From Phytophthora quininea (lineage: Eukaryota; Oomycota; Peronosporomycetes; Peronosporales; Peronosporaceae): a stretch of DNA of 64,000 nt. Below the pieces are notes generated by a model. The model saw only the letters and a program-made list of their open reading frames with translations, searched no databases and was not told the DNA's origin. Shown in pieces: positions 45,012 through 57,004 of this stretch. Location of the stretch: contig JAAVTG010000656.1 of the NCBI GenBank assembly GCA_011947345.1, positions 87,392 to 151,391 of the forward strand. Direction: 5' to 3'. Position 1 is the stretch's first letter; every line of letters starts with the position of its first letter. The translations under genes were made by a program, and so were the position numbers.

Positions 45012-46676
45012 ATGCAGTCGACGGAGATCTACTCGGACTCGTCGTGCGAGTCGCCTGCGTCGCTGACGATCATCTCGAGCAGTACCTGCACCAGCACCAA
45101 CTGCAGCGCAGCGACAGTCGGGTCTGCGACCTACTACACCAAGACAAGCTGTCCGTCAGACCGCTACGATCATGCCGCGACGGTGTTCAACAGCAACGAC
45201 TATTTGCTGATGGACATTTACTCTGGCACGACCTGTACGACGTACATCGAGACTGTCGCTGCTGCTGCCTCGGGGACTGCGAAGTCGCGAGTACCGATGG
45301 CCAGGGAGTCACAGCCACGTTGAACTCGAATGGGTCGGCGACGATGCAATACTACGTGGACTCGTCCTGCTCGATTTCGTCGTCGAGCTCGTACACGCTC
45401 ACTCTGGACGAAATCTCGAGCCACAGCTGCTACCAATCCAGGAAATTTTACTCGAGCTACAGCGGTTCCTCTGGAGTGGGAAGTAGTTCAGCAGCCACGG
45501 GTTCCTCCTCATCCGCCAGCAACTCCAGCAGTAGCGGCTCGAACTTGGCACCGGTGTGATCGCTGGAATTATCGTTGGTTGCGCCTTCCTCGTGGCGCTG
45601 GTTGGGGTGTGCTTGTACCGACGGAGGAAGCGCAAAAGCAAGCGCAAAGATCACTCTTCGGACGACTTTGCGCGCACCAACGACTTGAGAGGCGTTCTAC
45701 GAAGCCCAGCGCAGTCCCGGGAAGAATCGTAGTCTGACCACCACTATATCGCACTCTACCGCTCGGGATTCGACCAAGCTCTGGGAAGACGACGTGATCG
45801 TCGGCTCGAGAATTCCACGCGAGAAAGTAATCCTGAAAAAGCTCATCAACCGCGGAGGCTTCGGAGAAGTTTATCTGGGCAGCTACAATGGGAACCGAGT
45901 CGCAGTCAAGATGCTGCTGCCCGAGACGAAGAGGAGCATGACCCAAGTCACCGCGTTCCTGTCCGAGGTGAAGCTGATGGCGGGTCTGGACCACCCTCGC
46001 ATCGTCTCCTTCATCGGCGTCGCGTGGGACCAACTCATCGACGTGTGTCATTTCCGAGTACATGGGCGGCGGAGATCTCAACGCGTTGCTGGTGAAATAC
46101 CACAACGAAGACCACCCGGTTGGTTTCGACTACGACAAGATCAGGATCGCACTGCATGTCTCGATCGCACTCACCTACTTGCACTCGTGTGCGCCGCCGG
46201 TGATCCATCGGGACCTCAAGTCCAAGAACATTCTGCTGGATGAAAACATGAACGCCAAAGTGACGGACTTTGGCATCTCCAGAGAGCGCGTGGACAAGAC
46301 CATGACGGGAGGCATCGGCACGAGCTTCTGGATGGCTCCGGAAGTGATGATGGGCGAGCGCTACGACGACAAGGCGGACATGTTTTCCTTCGGTGTGGTG
46401 CTGTCCGAATTGGACTCGCACGTGTTGCCGTACTCGAACGCCACGGCCAGTTCCACCGGCAGTAGTTTGGAGCCTCAGAACAAACTACCGAGTGCTGCAA
46501 TTCTCCAAATGGTGGCGTCTGGTAAACTACGAGTGCACTTTTCCGATGCAGGACCCCGTGCCATGATCGAATTGGGACTTGATTGTGTATCGCTGGACCC
46601 GAACCAACGTCCGTCAGCTGCAGAAGCGCTGTATAAACTCCAGACTGTCTTGAGAGAGCTGGAGGCATCCCAGTAA
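45012..46676 (+). CDS. Receptor-like TKL kinase 5 (four frameshifts)
   Basis: The ectodomain has eight cysteines (SSC, STC, TNC, TSC, TTC, DC, SSC, SHSC) with a Ser-rich linker. The helix is VIAGIIVGCAFLVALVGVCL, then a strongly basic stretch. KLWEDDVIVGSRIPREKV leads into a kinase with GGFGEVYLG, VAVKML, HRDLKSKN, DFG and SFWMAPEVM. Frame breaks lie near 45276, 45540, 45710-45730 and 46047; the last is a lost GT in a GTGTGT repeat. All motifs survive in one frame or another, and the C-terminus (PNQRPSAAEALYKLQ) is intact. It could be a real gene with consensus errors, or a young pseudogene. Confidence 0.65.
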
Positions 46677-46797
46677 AAATATATGTTTGCGGATTTGAAG
46701 GAAAAAAAGTTGAAGTTTTATATGTTTTACTTAACTAAAAATAAGCCCGTGTCATTATAGTAACGCGGAGCTCGTCAGAACTTGTTCCCCTCCCGCG

Positions 46798-47922
46798 ATG
46801 GTGCTGATCCACGAGTTCCGCGTGCCGCTGCACATGTCGGTGGACGAGTTCCAGGTGGCGCAGCTGTACATGGTGGTGAACGCCAGCGAGAAACTCACGG
46901 GCGACGGCGAAGGCGTCGAGATCCTGGTCAACGAGCCCTACGACAACACGGACGGCCACGTACGCAGCCCCAAATGAATAATAATGCTAGAAAATAATCA
47001 TCCTGACGGTATTAAATGTTACTGACGCTCTAGATGGGCGTGTCCAGCATCTCTGGGTGGACCATCCCGCGCAACAAGGGCCAGTACACGCGCAAGCACT
47101 ACTACTGCAAGTCCAAGATCCCAGGCTTCGTGTCGGCCTTGTACGGAGCAATTGCACCAATTACTAGTACCATATAGTGGGTGGAGACAGAGTACATTTA
47201 TTGATTTTTATTTTTTATTATCGTAGCTGTCCGGAAGATAGTATGGTGCTGATTGAGGAAGCCTGGAACTCGTATCCGCACTGTGTGACCGTCATCGTCA
47301 ACGGTTACCTGGCCAAGCACAAGTTCTACATCAGCATCGAGTCCATGCACAAGGCGGACCGCGGCGACTCGGAGAACGCACTAAACATGTCGAACAACGA
47401 GCTCAGTCAGCGCAAAGTTGAGGCGTGCGTGACGTCCTGCAATAACAAGTGTTGATGGGGGATGTAAACTCATTTATTTTCTGTTTGGTCAGCTTGGACA
47501 TTGCAGAGAAGATGGCCAAGCAGTCGCTGAAGGACGACTGCGACCCAGCGACGGTGAGGAAGAGTTTGAAAAAAAAAGGATACAATTTATAATGGGACAG
47601 TGGCTAATGGTTGTCCTTCATGCAGTACAAGTCGGTGAAGACGTCTCGCGGCCCACTTCAACGGGGCTGGGTGAAGACGGTCGACCCGATCATGACGTGC
47701 TACAAGGTGGTGCGGATCAGCTTTGACTACTGGGGAGTGCAGGGCAAGGCGGAGAAGATTATCCGCGACCAACAGCGGCAGCTGTTCCACAACACGCTCC
47801 GCCAGGCGCAGTGCCTGACGGACGAGTGGTATGGCCTCACGATGGAGGACATTCGGCGTCTGGAGATTGAGGTCGCTGGCAAACTTGAAGCCAAGCGGCT
47901 GACCAGCTCCATGAACCAATAG
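46798..47922 (+). CDS. Phosphatidylinositol transfer protein (class I PITP-like)
   Basis: Five exons join in frame to 274 residues, the normal PITP length: 46798-46959, 47034-47140, 47227-47424, 47493-47553 and 47626-47922. Family landmarks are [21 protein letters not shown] at the N-terminus, [37 protein letters not shown] and [25 protein letters not shown]. The protein shuttles phosphatidylinositol and phosphatidylcholine between membranes in the cytosol. No frame break is present. Four introns in such a short gene is high for this window. Confidence 0.9.
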
Positions 47923-48083
47923 AGGAGGACTGGAAGCGGTAAAGAGGTCTGAAGCACCGAGTTACTGCAGCTTGGGATACGTAGAATCGGTATCTCGTTC
48001 ATACAACGACAACTTGGCTTTTGGACGGTTTGCTGGGTCGTTTTTAGAGTGACCGTCGCCAGTTGGCATCTTGTGTAGCAATT

Positions 48084-48534
48084 ATGCCGGTGAATCGCGA
48101 TCTTCCTGCAGGGATTCCTACTGTCAGGGCTCAGGCCAACGACCGCTCTGGTGTCAAGAAGCAGTCGGGACTCAACGTCTCTCGGTTTATTGCTCGCGAG
48201 GAGGAGCTCCACCAGGCGAGGCAATACACCTATTTCCACGAGACCAACGCGAGCCGCGCTCTATGGGAGGAGAAGCAGAACCGTCAAAGTGGCAGCGGCG
48301 CTCGTTCCGAGCTGAATAAGCGGTTCGTATCTGATCTATTACTTTCTTTCTTTCACAAGGTATTAGCTTGACTTGACACTGGTCCACAGACTGGAGGAGG
48401 AGCGGGACTTGCTGAACAAAGAGGTGCTGGCAATTCGCCAGGCTCGACTGAAGAAATACTACGACACCTGCTACGAAGAGTGGGAGAAGGAGCTACGAGC
48501 TCGAGGACTAGCACTCGTTCGCGATCGCGACTAG
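48084..48534 (+). CDS. CFAP141-like axonemal protein
   Basis: Exons 48084-48322 and 48390-48534 join in frame to 127 residues. The mostly helical, charged protein has an IRQARLKKYYDTCYEEWE stretch and ends in ELRARGLALVRDRD. The RQA-LKK--(D/E)--EEW--EL---G pattern is like CFAP141, a small microtubule-inner protein of cilia as I recall it. It would be expected in an organism with flagellated zoospores and expressed at sporulation. Homology is short, so this is tentative. Confidence 0.5.
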
Positions 48535-48783
48535 CTTTCAAGATGCTACTCCAACGATAACATCACTGCAATGCTACTTTTTCTGTGGTTTCTTGTTTTC
48601 TTTTTGCTGTTTTTTCTCTATGAATTTTGCTTGGTAGTCTACTCTTGTTCAGCTTCTTCCCCTACCGACGGCTGTGTGCAATATGCAAATACACAGCAGG
48701 CGACCCTGTCGTTCTCAACCTCCGTCGCTTTCTTGCTCTCGTCTCTCCACCTGCTGCTTCGACGTCTTGATGTTTCCTAAAAT

Positions 48784-49494
48784 CTATGCCGACTCGGCGT
48801 CCTCGACGGTCTTGACGTATTTCGGCACGCCGTAGCCGCCCTCGGCGTTGGGCCAGACCCACTTCTGCCAGCCGTCCCGCAGACGGATCGTCTCGTTCTG
48901 CTCGTCCAGCTCCAGCGTCTCGGAGGATTTCATGGCCTCCAGCAACGACTCGTAGTCCTGGTGCACGGAATACACCGCCTGGAAGCTGCCCACAAAGGCC
49001 AGCGGCACGAAGCCCTCCACGTCCATGTGCTGACGCAGGAAGATATCGCGCACCAAATTGGTCGGCGAAAAGTAGAACTCACTGGCATCATAAAACAATA
49101 ATTTAGTACAAGACCATATGATAATAAATAAAAGATTGTCCACGTACATTTGGTTCTTGGCCCATTGAGCCGTCACGTGGACGTCCGGGGTCGGCACGTA
49201 GACGCCGTTGTAGTAGCTGCCGTTGTTGTCCTGACTGCGTCGTCCTCCGAGGCGTCCTCCGCGAGGTCCACGGCCACTTTTCTGGTGGTGGTGGCCACGC
49301 GACTTGGCCTCCGCAGGGTCCTCCTGGGGCTTTGGCTCAACCTGGACGTGGTCCACTTCGCCCTCTGACCAGTTGAGCTTCCCCTTGCGCTTAGGCGCCG
49401 GCTGCGGCTTGTCGCTCACCTCCTCGGCCTCCACCAGTCGGTACTTGACGTTGGCGCCCTCGGGGGCCTCCACGTCCGCCGCGTTCATGCCCAT
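48784..49494 (-). CDS. La-domain RNA-binding protein (LARP-like)
   Basis: Exons 49494-49148 and 49081-48784 join to 214 residues; the 66 bp intron has a GTACGT donor and GCCAG acceptor. The first half is disordered, with a KRKGKLNW patch and an RGPRGGRLGGRR Gly-Arg stretch. The second half is a La winged-helix domain. Splicing restores its hallmark start QIEFYFSPTNLVRD, which the unspliced frame lacks, followed by FLRQHMDVEGFVPLAFVGSF. It probably binds mRNA ends in the cytoplasm, as LARP1/4 proteins do. ATG 49494 is used, but an upstream exon cannot be excluded. Confidence 0.8.
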   Translation of the reverse strand: MGMNAADVEAPEGANVKYRLVEAEEVSDKPQPAPKRKGKLNWSEGEVDHVQVEPKPQEDPAEAKSRGHHHQKSGRGPRGGRLGGRRSQDNNGSYYNGVYVPTPDVHVTAQWAKNQMYVDNLLFIIIWSCTKLLFYDASEFYFSPTNLVRDIFLRQHMDVEGFVPLAFVGSFQAVYSVHQDYESLLEAMKSSETLELDEQNETIRLRDGWQKWVWPNAEGGYGVPKYVKTVEDAESA

Positions 49495-49857
49495 CGACTG
49501 CCAAATTCTGGTGCTCGAAAAAAGTGGTCAACAGTCGGAATGGTGCAAAGCCACTCGCGGCCAGTCAAAAACGTGATGAAGACTTTTGAGGGATAATGAT
49601 GGTCGAGACTTTTGCGACTTTAAACTTTACACTTTTCTTTGAAGACACATCAAGGTGATCAACTGACTGCAAAAGGTGGACGCTTGCCAATACTACCATC
49701 AGTCGACGATCGCATTGCTCTCTTGGTCCATATGAAAAAGGTTATGTGAAGTCATTTTCTGGATTCTTTCTATCATCTTAGATCGCGAGATGGACCTCAT
49801 CGAGATTCGCCATAGGATCCCTCCACTGCTGCTGACTCCAGTCCCGAATTCGTCGCA
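49495..49857. other. Divergent intergenic region, LARP / ABCC-1
   Basis: About 360 bp between divergent genes. No gene or clear Inr was seen. Confidence 0.4.
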
Positions 49858-52800
49858 ATGGTGACTGCCAGCTACGCGACTTTTGCTGCAAGAGTCCCCG
49901 ACTCAAAGCCTGCTAACGGTAGTCCCCAATCTTCCGCCAACTTTGTCTCTCGATGTTTGTTGTCGTGGGTCTACCCACTCATGACGACCAGCCACAAGAA
50001 ACAGCTAAAAATCGACGACGTCTGGCCATTGCAGGACCAATTCAAGACTGCAAATGTGCTGCAGAGATTCCACGAGCCTTTAGCCAAGTCCCATCGCTCT
50101 CTACCCAGAGCTTTTCTCAGTGTGTTTGGCGCTCCTTTCGCTCTCACGGGACTGTCGTTGCTGGTCTCCATGCTCTGCAGTTTGGTGGGCCCCATGGCGT
50201 TGAATCGAGTGGTGTCTGCATTGTCGGAAGGTGCCAATGAGGAAGAGATGATGTCTACGGCTTTTATGTGGGTGGGGCTGGTATTCGTCGCCCAAGTCGT
50301 CCAAGCGTTGGCGGATTGCTACACGGGATTGGAGTCGGAGTTGATTGCAATCCAATGGATCGCACTGCTCAAGTCGTTGCTGTACAGGAAGATGCTGCGT
50401 TTGAATGCAAAGTCTCGCAAGCAAAAGTCGACTGGCGAGCTCACCAACATGTTGACGGCTGACTGCAACTCTCTTGTGGGAACTGCGGGCGTCGTGCATC
50501 AAGCGTGGCTAATTCCACTGCAAATTACTGTCGTGAGTTACTTGCTGGTTCGTGTGCTGGGGTCGCTGCGCTTGCGGGTATTGCGGTGATCATCATCATG
50601 TTGAGGTTGAACCACGTGGTGTCCAAGCGCATGCATGAGCTGCAGCACCAAACAAGACTCCTAAAGGACAAACGGATGAAGAAAGTCACAGAAGCTTTCA
50701 AAGCAGTTAGTATTATCAAGTTTAATGCCTGGGAAGACCCTATTACCGCGAGGATTGACGCAGCCAGAAAGATGGAGCTGGAATCTCTGCTGCAGTGGCG
50801 CATTATGACATCGGTAAGTATCGTGTTGCTCTGGGGATGCCAGTTTTTATCAGCATCGCTGCATTCGGGACTTACTCTGTAGTTCTCCACGAGGAGCTCT
50901 CGCCAGCGATTGTATTCACAAGCCTCGCGTTGTTCCTGTTGATTCAAGCTCCACTTCGTAGCGTCACGTTTGTCATCTCCTTGATCAGTCAGTCCAAGGT
51001 GGCTCTGGATCGGATTTCCTCTTTCTTAAACATGCCTGAGCTGGATCCGGACAATGTCATGTCGATCAATGATCCAGACACTGGAAAATATATCGCAAAG
51101 AACGTAATTGTAAGCGTGGAAGACGGCGAGTTTGCGTGGGATAATGGCGACGGAGCATCCATTCTGAAGAATATTAACCTTGAAGTGGAGACTGGAGAGT
51201 TTCTGGTGCTTCATGGCACTGTCGGCTGTGGGAAATCTTCGCTGTGCTCTGCATTACTTGGCGAGATGGAGAAGCGGAAGGGCACAGTGTATATTGGTGG
51301 CAGTGTAGCATACTGCTCTCAACAGGCTTGGATCCAGAATATGACTGTCCGCGACAACATTTTGTTTGGCCTTCCGTTCGATCGGAAAAATATGGCAAAG
51401 TACTAGACGCTTGTGCGCTTACAGCGGATCTAAAAGCACTTCCGGCTCGTGATGACACGGAGATCGGTGAGCGTGGAGTTAATTTGTCTGGAGGCCAGCA
51501 AGCTCGAATTGCGTTAGCTCGCGCCTGCTACAGTAACGCGAGTCTTTACATTCTGGACTCACCTCTCTCGGCAGTGGATGCGATCGTGCAAAACGAGCTT
51601 TTCCACAAGTGCATTCTAGGTCTCCTCAAGGACAAAACGATCATCTTAGTCACACACAACCCAGAAATCATCAACTCGAAGCATGTTACGCGCGCTATCA
51701 CAGTTGATGAACTCGGAACTGTCGTGGAGACTTCTCCTCAGATTGATTTCCAACCCGAGTACGAGCCGCTTGTGTCCCCATTGATGCGTGATCCCTACAC
51801 CTCCTCCACTTTCAGAGATAGTGACGCGACCACACAATTCAGTAGCAGCGATGGAAGCGATACAATCGATGAAGTTAGCGGGTCCAACGATGAAGGTACA
51901 ACTTCGTCTCCCAAGCGCAAATCAATGGAACTTTTAGGTTCCGCCAACGACGAGAAAGGAAGACTCGTTGAAGACGAAGAGCGGTCGGGTGGCAAAGTGT
52001 CTCGCTATGTGTTCGAAGCTTATTACTACGCAGTTGGCGGCTTTCCCGTTGTTTTTGGCATATTTCTCACGCAACTCTTGTGGCAAGCTCTCCAAATCAA
52101 CAGTGACTTCTGGCTCAGTAGTTGGTCAACTGATACTGCCACGGTCGGGAGGGATGCTGCAAGCGATCATGCTCATATTGCCTACCGCCTGGGCGTGTAC
52201 GCAGCTCTCGGTCTTCTGGCAGCGCTCATGGTATTTACGCGGACGGTTATCGTGACGTACTGCGGTCTTCATGCCGCCAAGACGCTGTTTGAGCGCATGA
52301 CGCATTCCCTCCTGCACGCACCCATGCGCTTTTTCGATGCGAATCCTATCGGACGCGTTCTAACTCGTTATGGAGGTGATGTGGTTGCTGTGGACGTCCA
52401 AATCCCTTTCATGTTTGGCACGTTAGTTGCAAATGTATTCGCCGTCGGCTGCAGTCTTACGACGGCGGCGTTCATAATCCGCTGGAAAGGGTTCCTCCTA
52501 CTTCCCGTGGTTGCTGTGTACGTGGCAATCGGCAGCTTTTACATTTCGCCAGCTCGAGAGCTCCAACGTTTATCCAAAACTACTCAAGCTCCAGTGCTCA
52601 ATCACATGTCCGAGTCTGTGGATGGCGTTCCAGTAGTTCGTGCTTTCGGCCACCAGCAAGTGCACCGTTTCTTCCTTACGAACAACGCCAAGTTGGATGG
52701 AAACCACAAAGTTTGGTACGCGCAGCAGTACGTCTCGCAATGGTTCTCTCTTCGGATCCAACTCGTGGGGAGTCTACTCATTCTTGTGGTCACCTCTTCG

Positions 52801-53781
52801 CTTGTCTTAGCTCACCGTCGATTGAGCGTCGCGATCATCGGCTTGGTCTTCTCGTACTCGCTGAAGATTGCAGCTAATTTGGAAGGAATCGTGCGTGCAC
52901 TAACTCGCGTCGAGACCGTCATGGTGAGTCCGGAACGAATGCAGGAGTACATCGACATGGAGCAAGAAGCAGCTTACCGGAACGTCATGATGGACCCACC
53001 AGCACAGTGCGAATGGCCGTCGACCGGTTCGATTGTGTTTAACAAGGTTTCCTTTCGTTACAAGCCAGGTGGTGACTTGGTGCTTCGCCAGCTGAGTTTT
53101 GCCGTGGAGGGAGGACAGAAGATTGGCATTGTGGGACGCACAGGCGCTGGCAAGTCCAGTATCACGATGGCTCTCTTTCGGATCAGTGAGTTGGCGTCTG
53201 GAAGTGTGGAGATTGACGGTGTCGACGTTGCTAAGATCGGGCTCAAAACCTTACGCGAGAAGCTTTCAATAATCCCTCAAACGCCAGTATTGTTCAAAGG
53301 TCCGCTTCGCGACTATCTGGATCCTTTCGTCGAGTTCGAAGACCAGCAACTATGGGAATCCATCCGACAAGTTGGTTTAAGTGCGCGTATCTGCGAAGAC
53401 GAGCAGAAGCTCATGATGGTTGTTGAAGAGAACGGCGAGAACTTCAGCGTTGGCGAGAGACAGATGCTGTGTATGGCGAGAGCGTTGCTGCGTCATTCTC
53501 GAATTGTCATCTTTGACGAGGCCACTGCTGCTATCGACCACGAAACGGACCAGAAGCTGCAGCGTGTGATCCGCACAGCGTTTGCCAACTCGACAGTGTT
53601 AACGATCGCGCACAGATTGGACACGATCCTGGACTCGGATCGCATTCTAGTCCTGGACGACGGTCGTCTAGTCGAGTTTGCTTCTCCGGCAGATCTGGTC
53701 GACCAAAAGAGAGGACATTTCTACGAGCTGATGCGAGAAGGAGGGTATCTGGAAGCGTTCGCTGCACAAGTTAACAAGTAG
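49858..53781 (+). CDS. ABC transporter, ABCC (MRP) subfamily, copy 1 (three frameshifts)
   Basis: Full ABCC layout without an N-terminal TMD0: TMD1, NBD1 with Walker [24 protein letters not shown] and [12 protein letters not shown], a linker, TMD2, then NBD2 with [23 protein letters not shown] and [12 protein letters not shown]. It predicts ATP-driven export of conjugates or drugs at the plasma or vacuolar membrane. Frames break three times by one base: in a G run at 50559-50562, near 50833-50837, and in an A run at 51386-51390. The final frame from 51391 to 53781 is open. The same first break exists in copy 2. It is convergent with INTS7, 185 bp apart. Confidence 0.85.
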
Positions 53782-53966
53782 AACCAGTTCTATGTTTCCA
53801 CTCGTTTAGTACACGATGAACCCTCGGCGACAGCCTGTAGCAGCCAAAGGCCAGCGAGCGCCTTCGCGATCCACTAGCGCAATTTTGGCAACAAGAACGA
53901 ACGAGCCTTTAAGCGCCAGGTTCGCAGCCTTCACATGCACCGGCGTCTCGAAAGGTAGGTACAGCA

Positions 53967-56935
53967 TTACATGTGCTCCATCGTTTTTTGCTCCCCTTTG
54001 GACGGCGCAAACACCTGATCCCACGCAATTGGCAGTTGTACACGGATCCGATGTTGAACTAGTTTCTCTTCGGCTGGCGAGTTTGTCAGCTCGAAGATTG
54101 GCGAGTTGGAGGTAATTCCAGCAGTTGCTGAAGAGACGATCACTTCAACGTCGATTGCTTCCGCTCGCTCTCGCCAATAGCCCTCGGCCGTGTACGATAG
54201 AGCAAGCACACCTTTCAATATACTCGTAAAGTCTGTGCCAAGAGAAACGCCCAACTGCGATCGTGAGCGTGGCTTCGCTGTGAACGCTGCGTTCTCGGCG
54301 TAGGTCAGGAATTGCGCGCTGGAGAGCAGTCGCTGCTCGGCGCGTAGTCTTGAACAGAAGAACAACCTTGACATGGGAGGAGGCACAGCACACATTGCAG
54401 CCAAGAAATGCTGCAAAACTCTAGCTCCTACGTTTGGTCGGCGAGCAGCAGGTAGCTTTGCCAACCTGCCCACCTTACCACGAGCGTCTTCACTTAACAG
54501 GCCCCACGCTCGCACGTTCCATTGAGACGTATTCGGTTCTGGACCTGTAGGCCAATCGATGGCTTCTGGAGAGCGGAGAAAGAGAAACCCTTCCACTGCA
54601 GCAGCCAGCAGAGTACAAATCTTGGCGTGTGCCTCGAGTACGTCTAGATCACGCTGGTCAGCGCCTAGCAGTGAGGAACGTAACACGCCAAACTTATGCG
54701 CAAGAGTCCGCAACTGTTTACTTAGATGGCCCTCGCGACCCGCAGCATTGCCCGTTGTATTCGTGTAAGCAGCTTCACCTGCCAACTGCTGCGCACTTTG
54801 TAAGAGCTGCATCCACTCGAGTCTGAGCCCCACCACATGCAGTTGAAAGTCGAAGCGGAAGCTTGAGGTGCGTGCGGCCTGCAAGTACATGCTCGTACGC
54901 GCCAAGGACTGCAAGCTCTCTAAGTTTACTGACTGCTCCGCCATCGCATCCGCTTCGGCTCGACACAACGTTTGCAACGCGTGTAACCAGCCGCCAAAGC
55001 ACTCGCTGTCAGACGTTGCTGCAATGATCGCGATAAACTGGGCAGCCAACGCGAAGCAACCGCGCAACATGGCGAGTTTGGCCATCTCGTACCGATCTGC
55101 GTGGGACTCGTAATGCTCCGGTTTAAGCAATTCCTTCTCGAACGCCTCGATGCTGTCGGAGGCTGCTCGATCGTCGCCAGGCAAATTCTGCGTCCATAGG
55201 AAGAACACAGCAGCAAGAGCTCGAAGGCGTGGCGCGTCATGTTGCTTCGTACCTGCTACTTCCTTCAATAAAGTGGGGAGTTGATCGCGAATGAAAGTGG
55301 CAGGAGGCGGGCGAACTTGAGCGCCAAGCACTCGTAGAATAGAGGTTTTCCTTGTATCGGACATTGCAGCGTCCACACCAGCCGTCGGAATGGCAAGTAG
55401 CTCGATTAAACGAGATGCCACCAACACTGCGAGATCATCGGGAAACTCGCGGCTTAACTGTGCGAGAGCATCCAAAGCATATCCCCACGTGTCTTTGTAG
55501 CAACAGCAGCGCGAGGGTGTAGCAGGAGCAGCAACTCGTCCACATTGTGACGCTCCTGTGCCTCTGAACCCGCGAGCTTCAGCTTGTGACGGGCGATATT
55601 TGAAACAATAGACACATACGCCTTACCAAAGCGACTATCCTTCGCCACAGCGACCCATTCCTTCGCATCTTTCAATAGAGCTTCGCCTTCTTCCCCCAAC
55701 TCTTCACTAACCCCCGACCATTTGTCAAGCAAAAGGAGTGCCGACAATCTGACGCGCATTTCAACATGATCTTGCGTGTTCTGACCCCTACTCGTGAAAA
55801 TACTCCGTTTAAGGTGGATACCAGGCGATCATCCACATTGACTTCCTTCGTAATAAGTTGCTGTGCTGCCAACACCACAAAATTCCGAACCAATGGTCGG
55901 GGATCATGATCGAGCACATGACGGAGCAGCTGCCCATGCATATCTAGCAAACTACTCAGATACGTTGCTGTCAGTGTCGTCATGGCACGCACACTGGCCA
56001 CTGCGCTTTTGTCGTCTGCGAGACGTTCATAAATCTCCGCACAATGTGTCCACGCCTCCTGTGCTTCTGTCGGATTCGAAACCGCATCTGCTAGTAAATA
56101 GCACAAGGACGCAGAGGTAGATTTCATACTCGCCTCCAGCGCGTCTTTACGGAACGCAGGCGAGTGTGGTAGTAACGCACGTGCGGCTTCAATAGCCGCA
56201 GCGCGCTCATCGTCATCTTCAGCCGTGAGTTTTGCTAAAATCTGCTGCTGCACTGCCGTGTCGTGCGCAATAAGCGACGGCATGGTCGCCAACAATTGCA
56301 GTGTCAACGTTCTTCCAGTAACACCCTTCTCGTCTTTTAAAGGAGCCGATAAATGACTCAGAAGCTGCGGTAATAATACAACGTTAGTGAAATCTACCCC
56401 ACCCTACCTTCAAACCTACTCACTCTACCTTGGTGGGATCGTTCACTTGAGCCACATGAGCTTTAGCTCGTTGAAACACCCGCAGAATGGCGCTTCTCAC
56501 GATCTGATTGTCACTACAAGAACACACGTTAGGTTAGTACCTTCCCTGACTCTACCTCATTCTACCTTTGTTCTACCTTGTTGTGAAGTGTTCCGCTAGC
56601 TTCGTAAATACGGCAGCTAGGAAGTCCGGCCAGACGTAGGACTCTACCGTGAGTAGTCTCGAGTAGAACAAGAAACACTCGGCCATCGACCCGGCCAAAT
56701 GCCTCCCCATAGCTGCCGGCTTGGGGTGCTGAGCCTTCTGGAGCTGTAGGGCCTTGATCTGCACTTCTAGTTGGGCGAACTCCCTCAGATGGAGGTCGGT
56801 TGGCGCCGTCTGCAGGCGACGGGGGCTCAGTGCCAAGGGGAACTGGTCGTTGGGCGCTGCATGCTGCGAGTCGGCAGCCGGGTCCCCGTGGAACACGCGG
56901 TAGTGCGCGTGGGGTACTACAAAACCTGCCAGCAT
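53967..56935 (-). CDS. INTS7: Integrator complex subunit 7
   Basis: HEAT-type helical protein. Exon 1 (56935-56577) ends in FLAAVFTKLAEHFTT, exon 2 is 56513-56429 (IVRSAILRVFQRA) and exon 3 starts at 56364 (LTLQLLATMPSLIAHD). These match the N-terminal part of INTS7, which carries FLKLADVF, LCVLKV and ITLRMLG in human as I recall it. The complex cleaves nascent RNA at snRNA and other promoters in the nucleus. Two single-base frame breaks occur: an A run (plus-strand T run 55759-55761) and near 55481-55492 before DALAQLSREF. A single-copy housekeeping gene is unlikely to be dead, so these are probably consensus errors. It lies between the two mirror ABCC genes. Confidence 0.8.
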
Positions 56936-57004
56936 TTTCAAAGTAGGCGAGATTATATTTGTGATTTAGAATGGCTAAACATTGTTTAGATTTAATCGCA
57001 GTTT

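Noticed and set aside
50505..50947. Programmed -1 frameshifting in ABCC-1
   Set aside because: Three separate breaks, two at non-slippery or A-run sites, fit indels better. Kept only as an alternative for the shared GGGG site.
54145..54393. Separate small gene inside the INTS7 region
   Set aside because: It is an alternative frame within the continuous INTS7 C-terminal frame.
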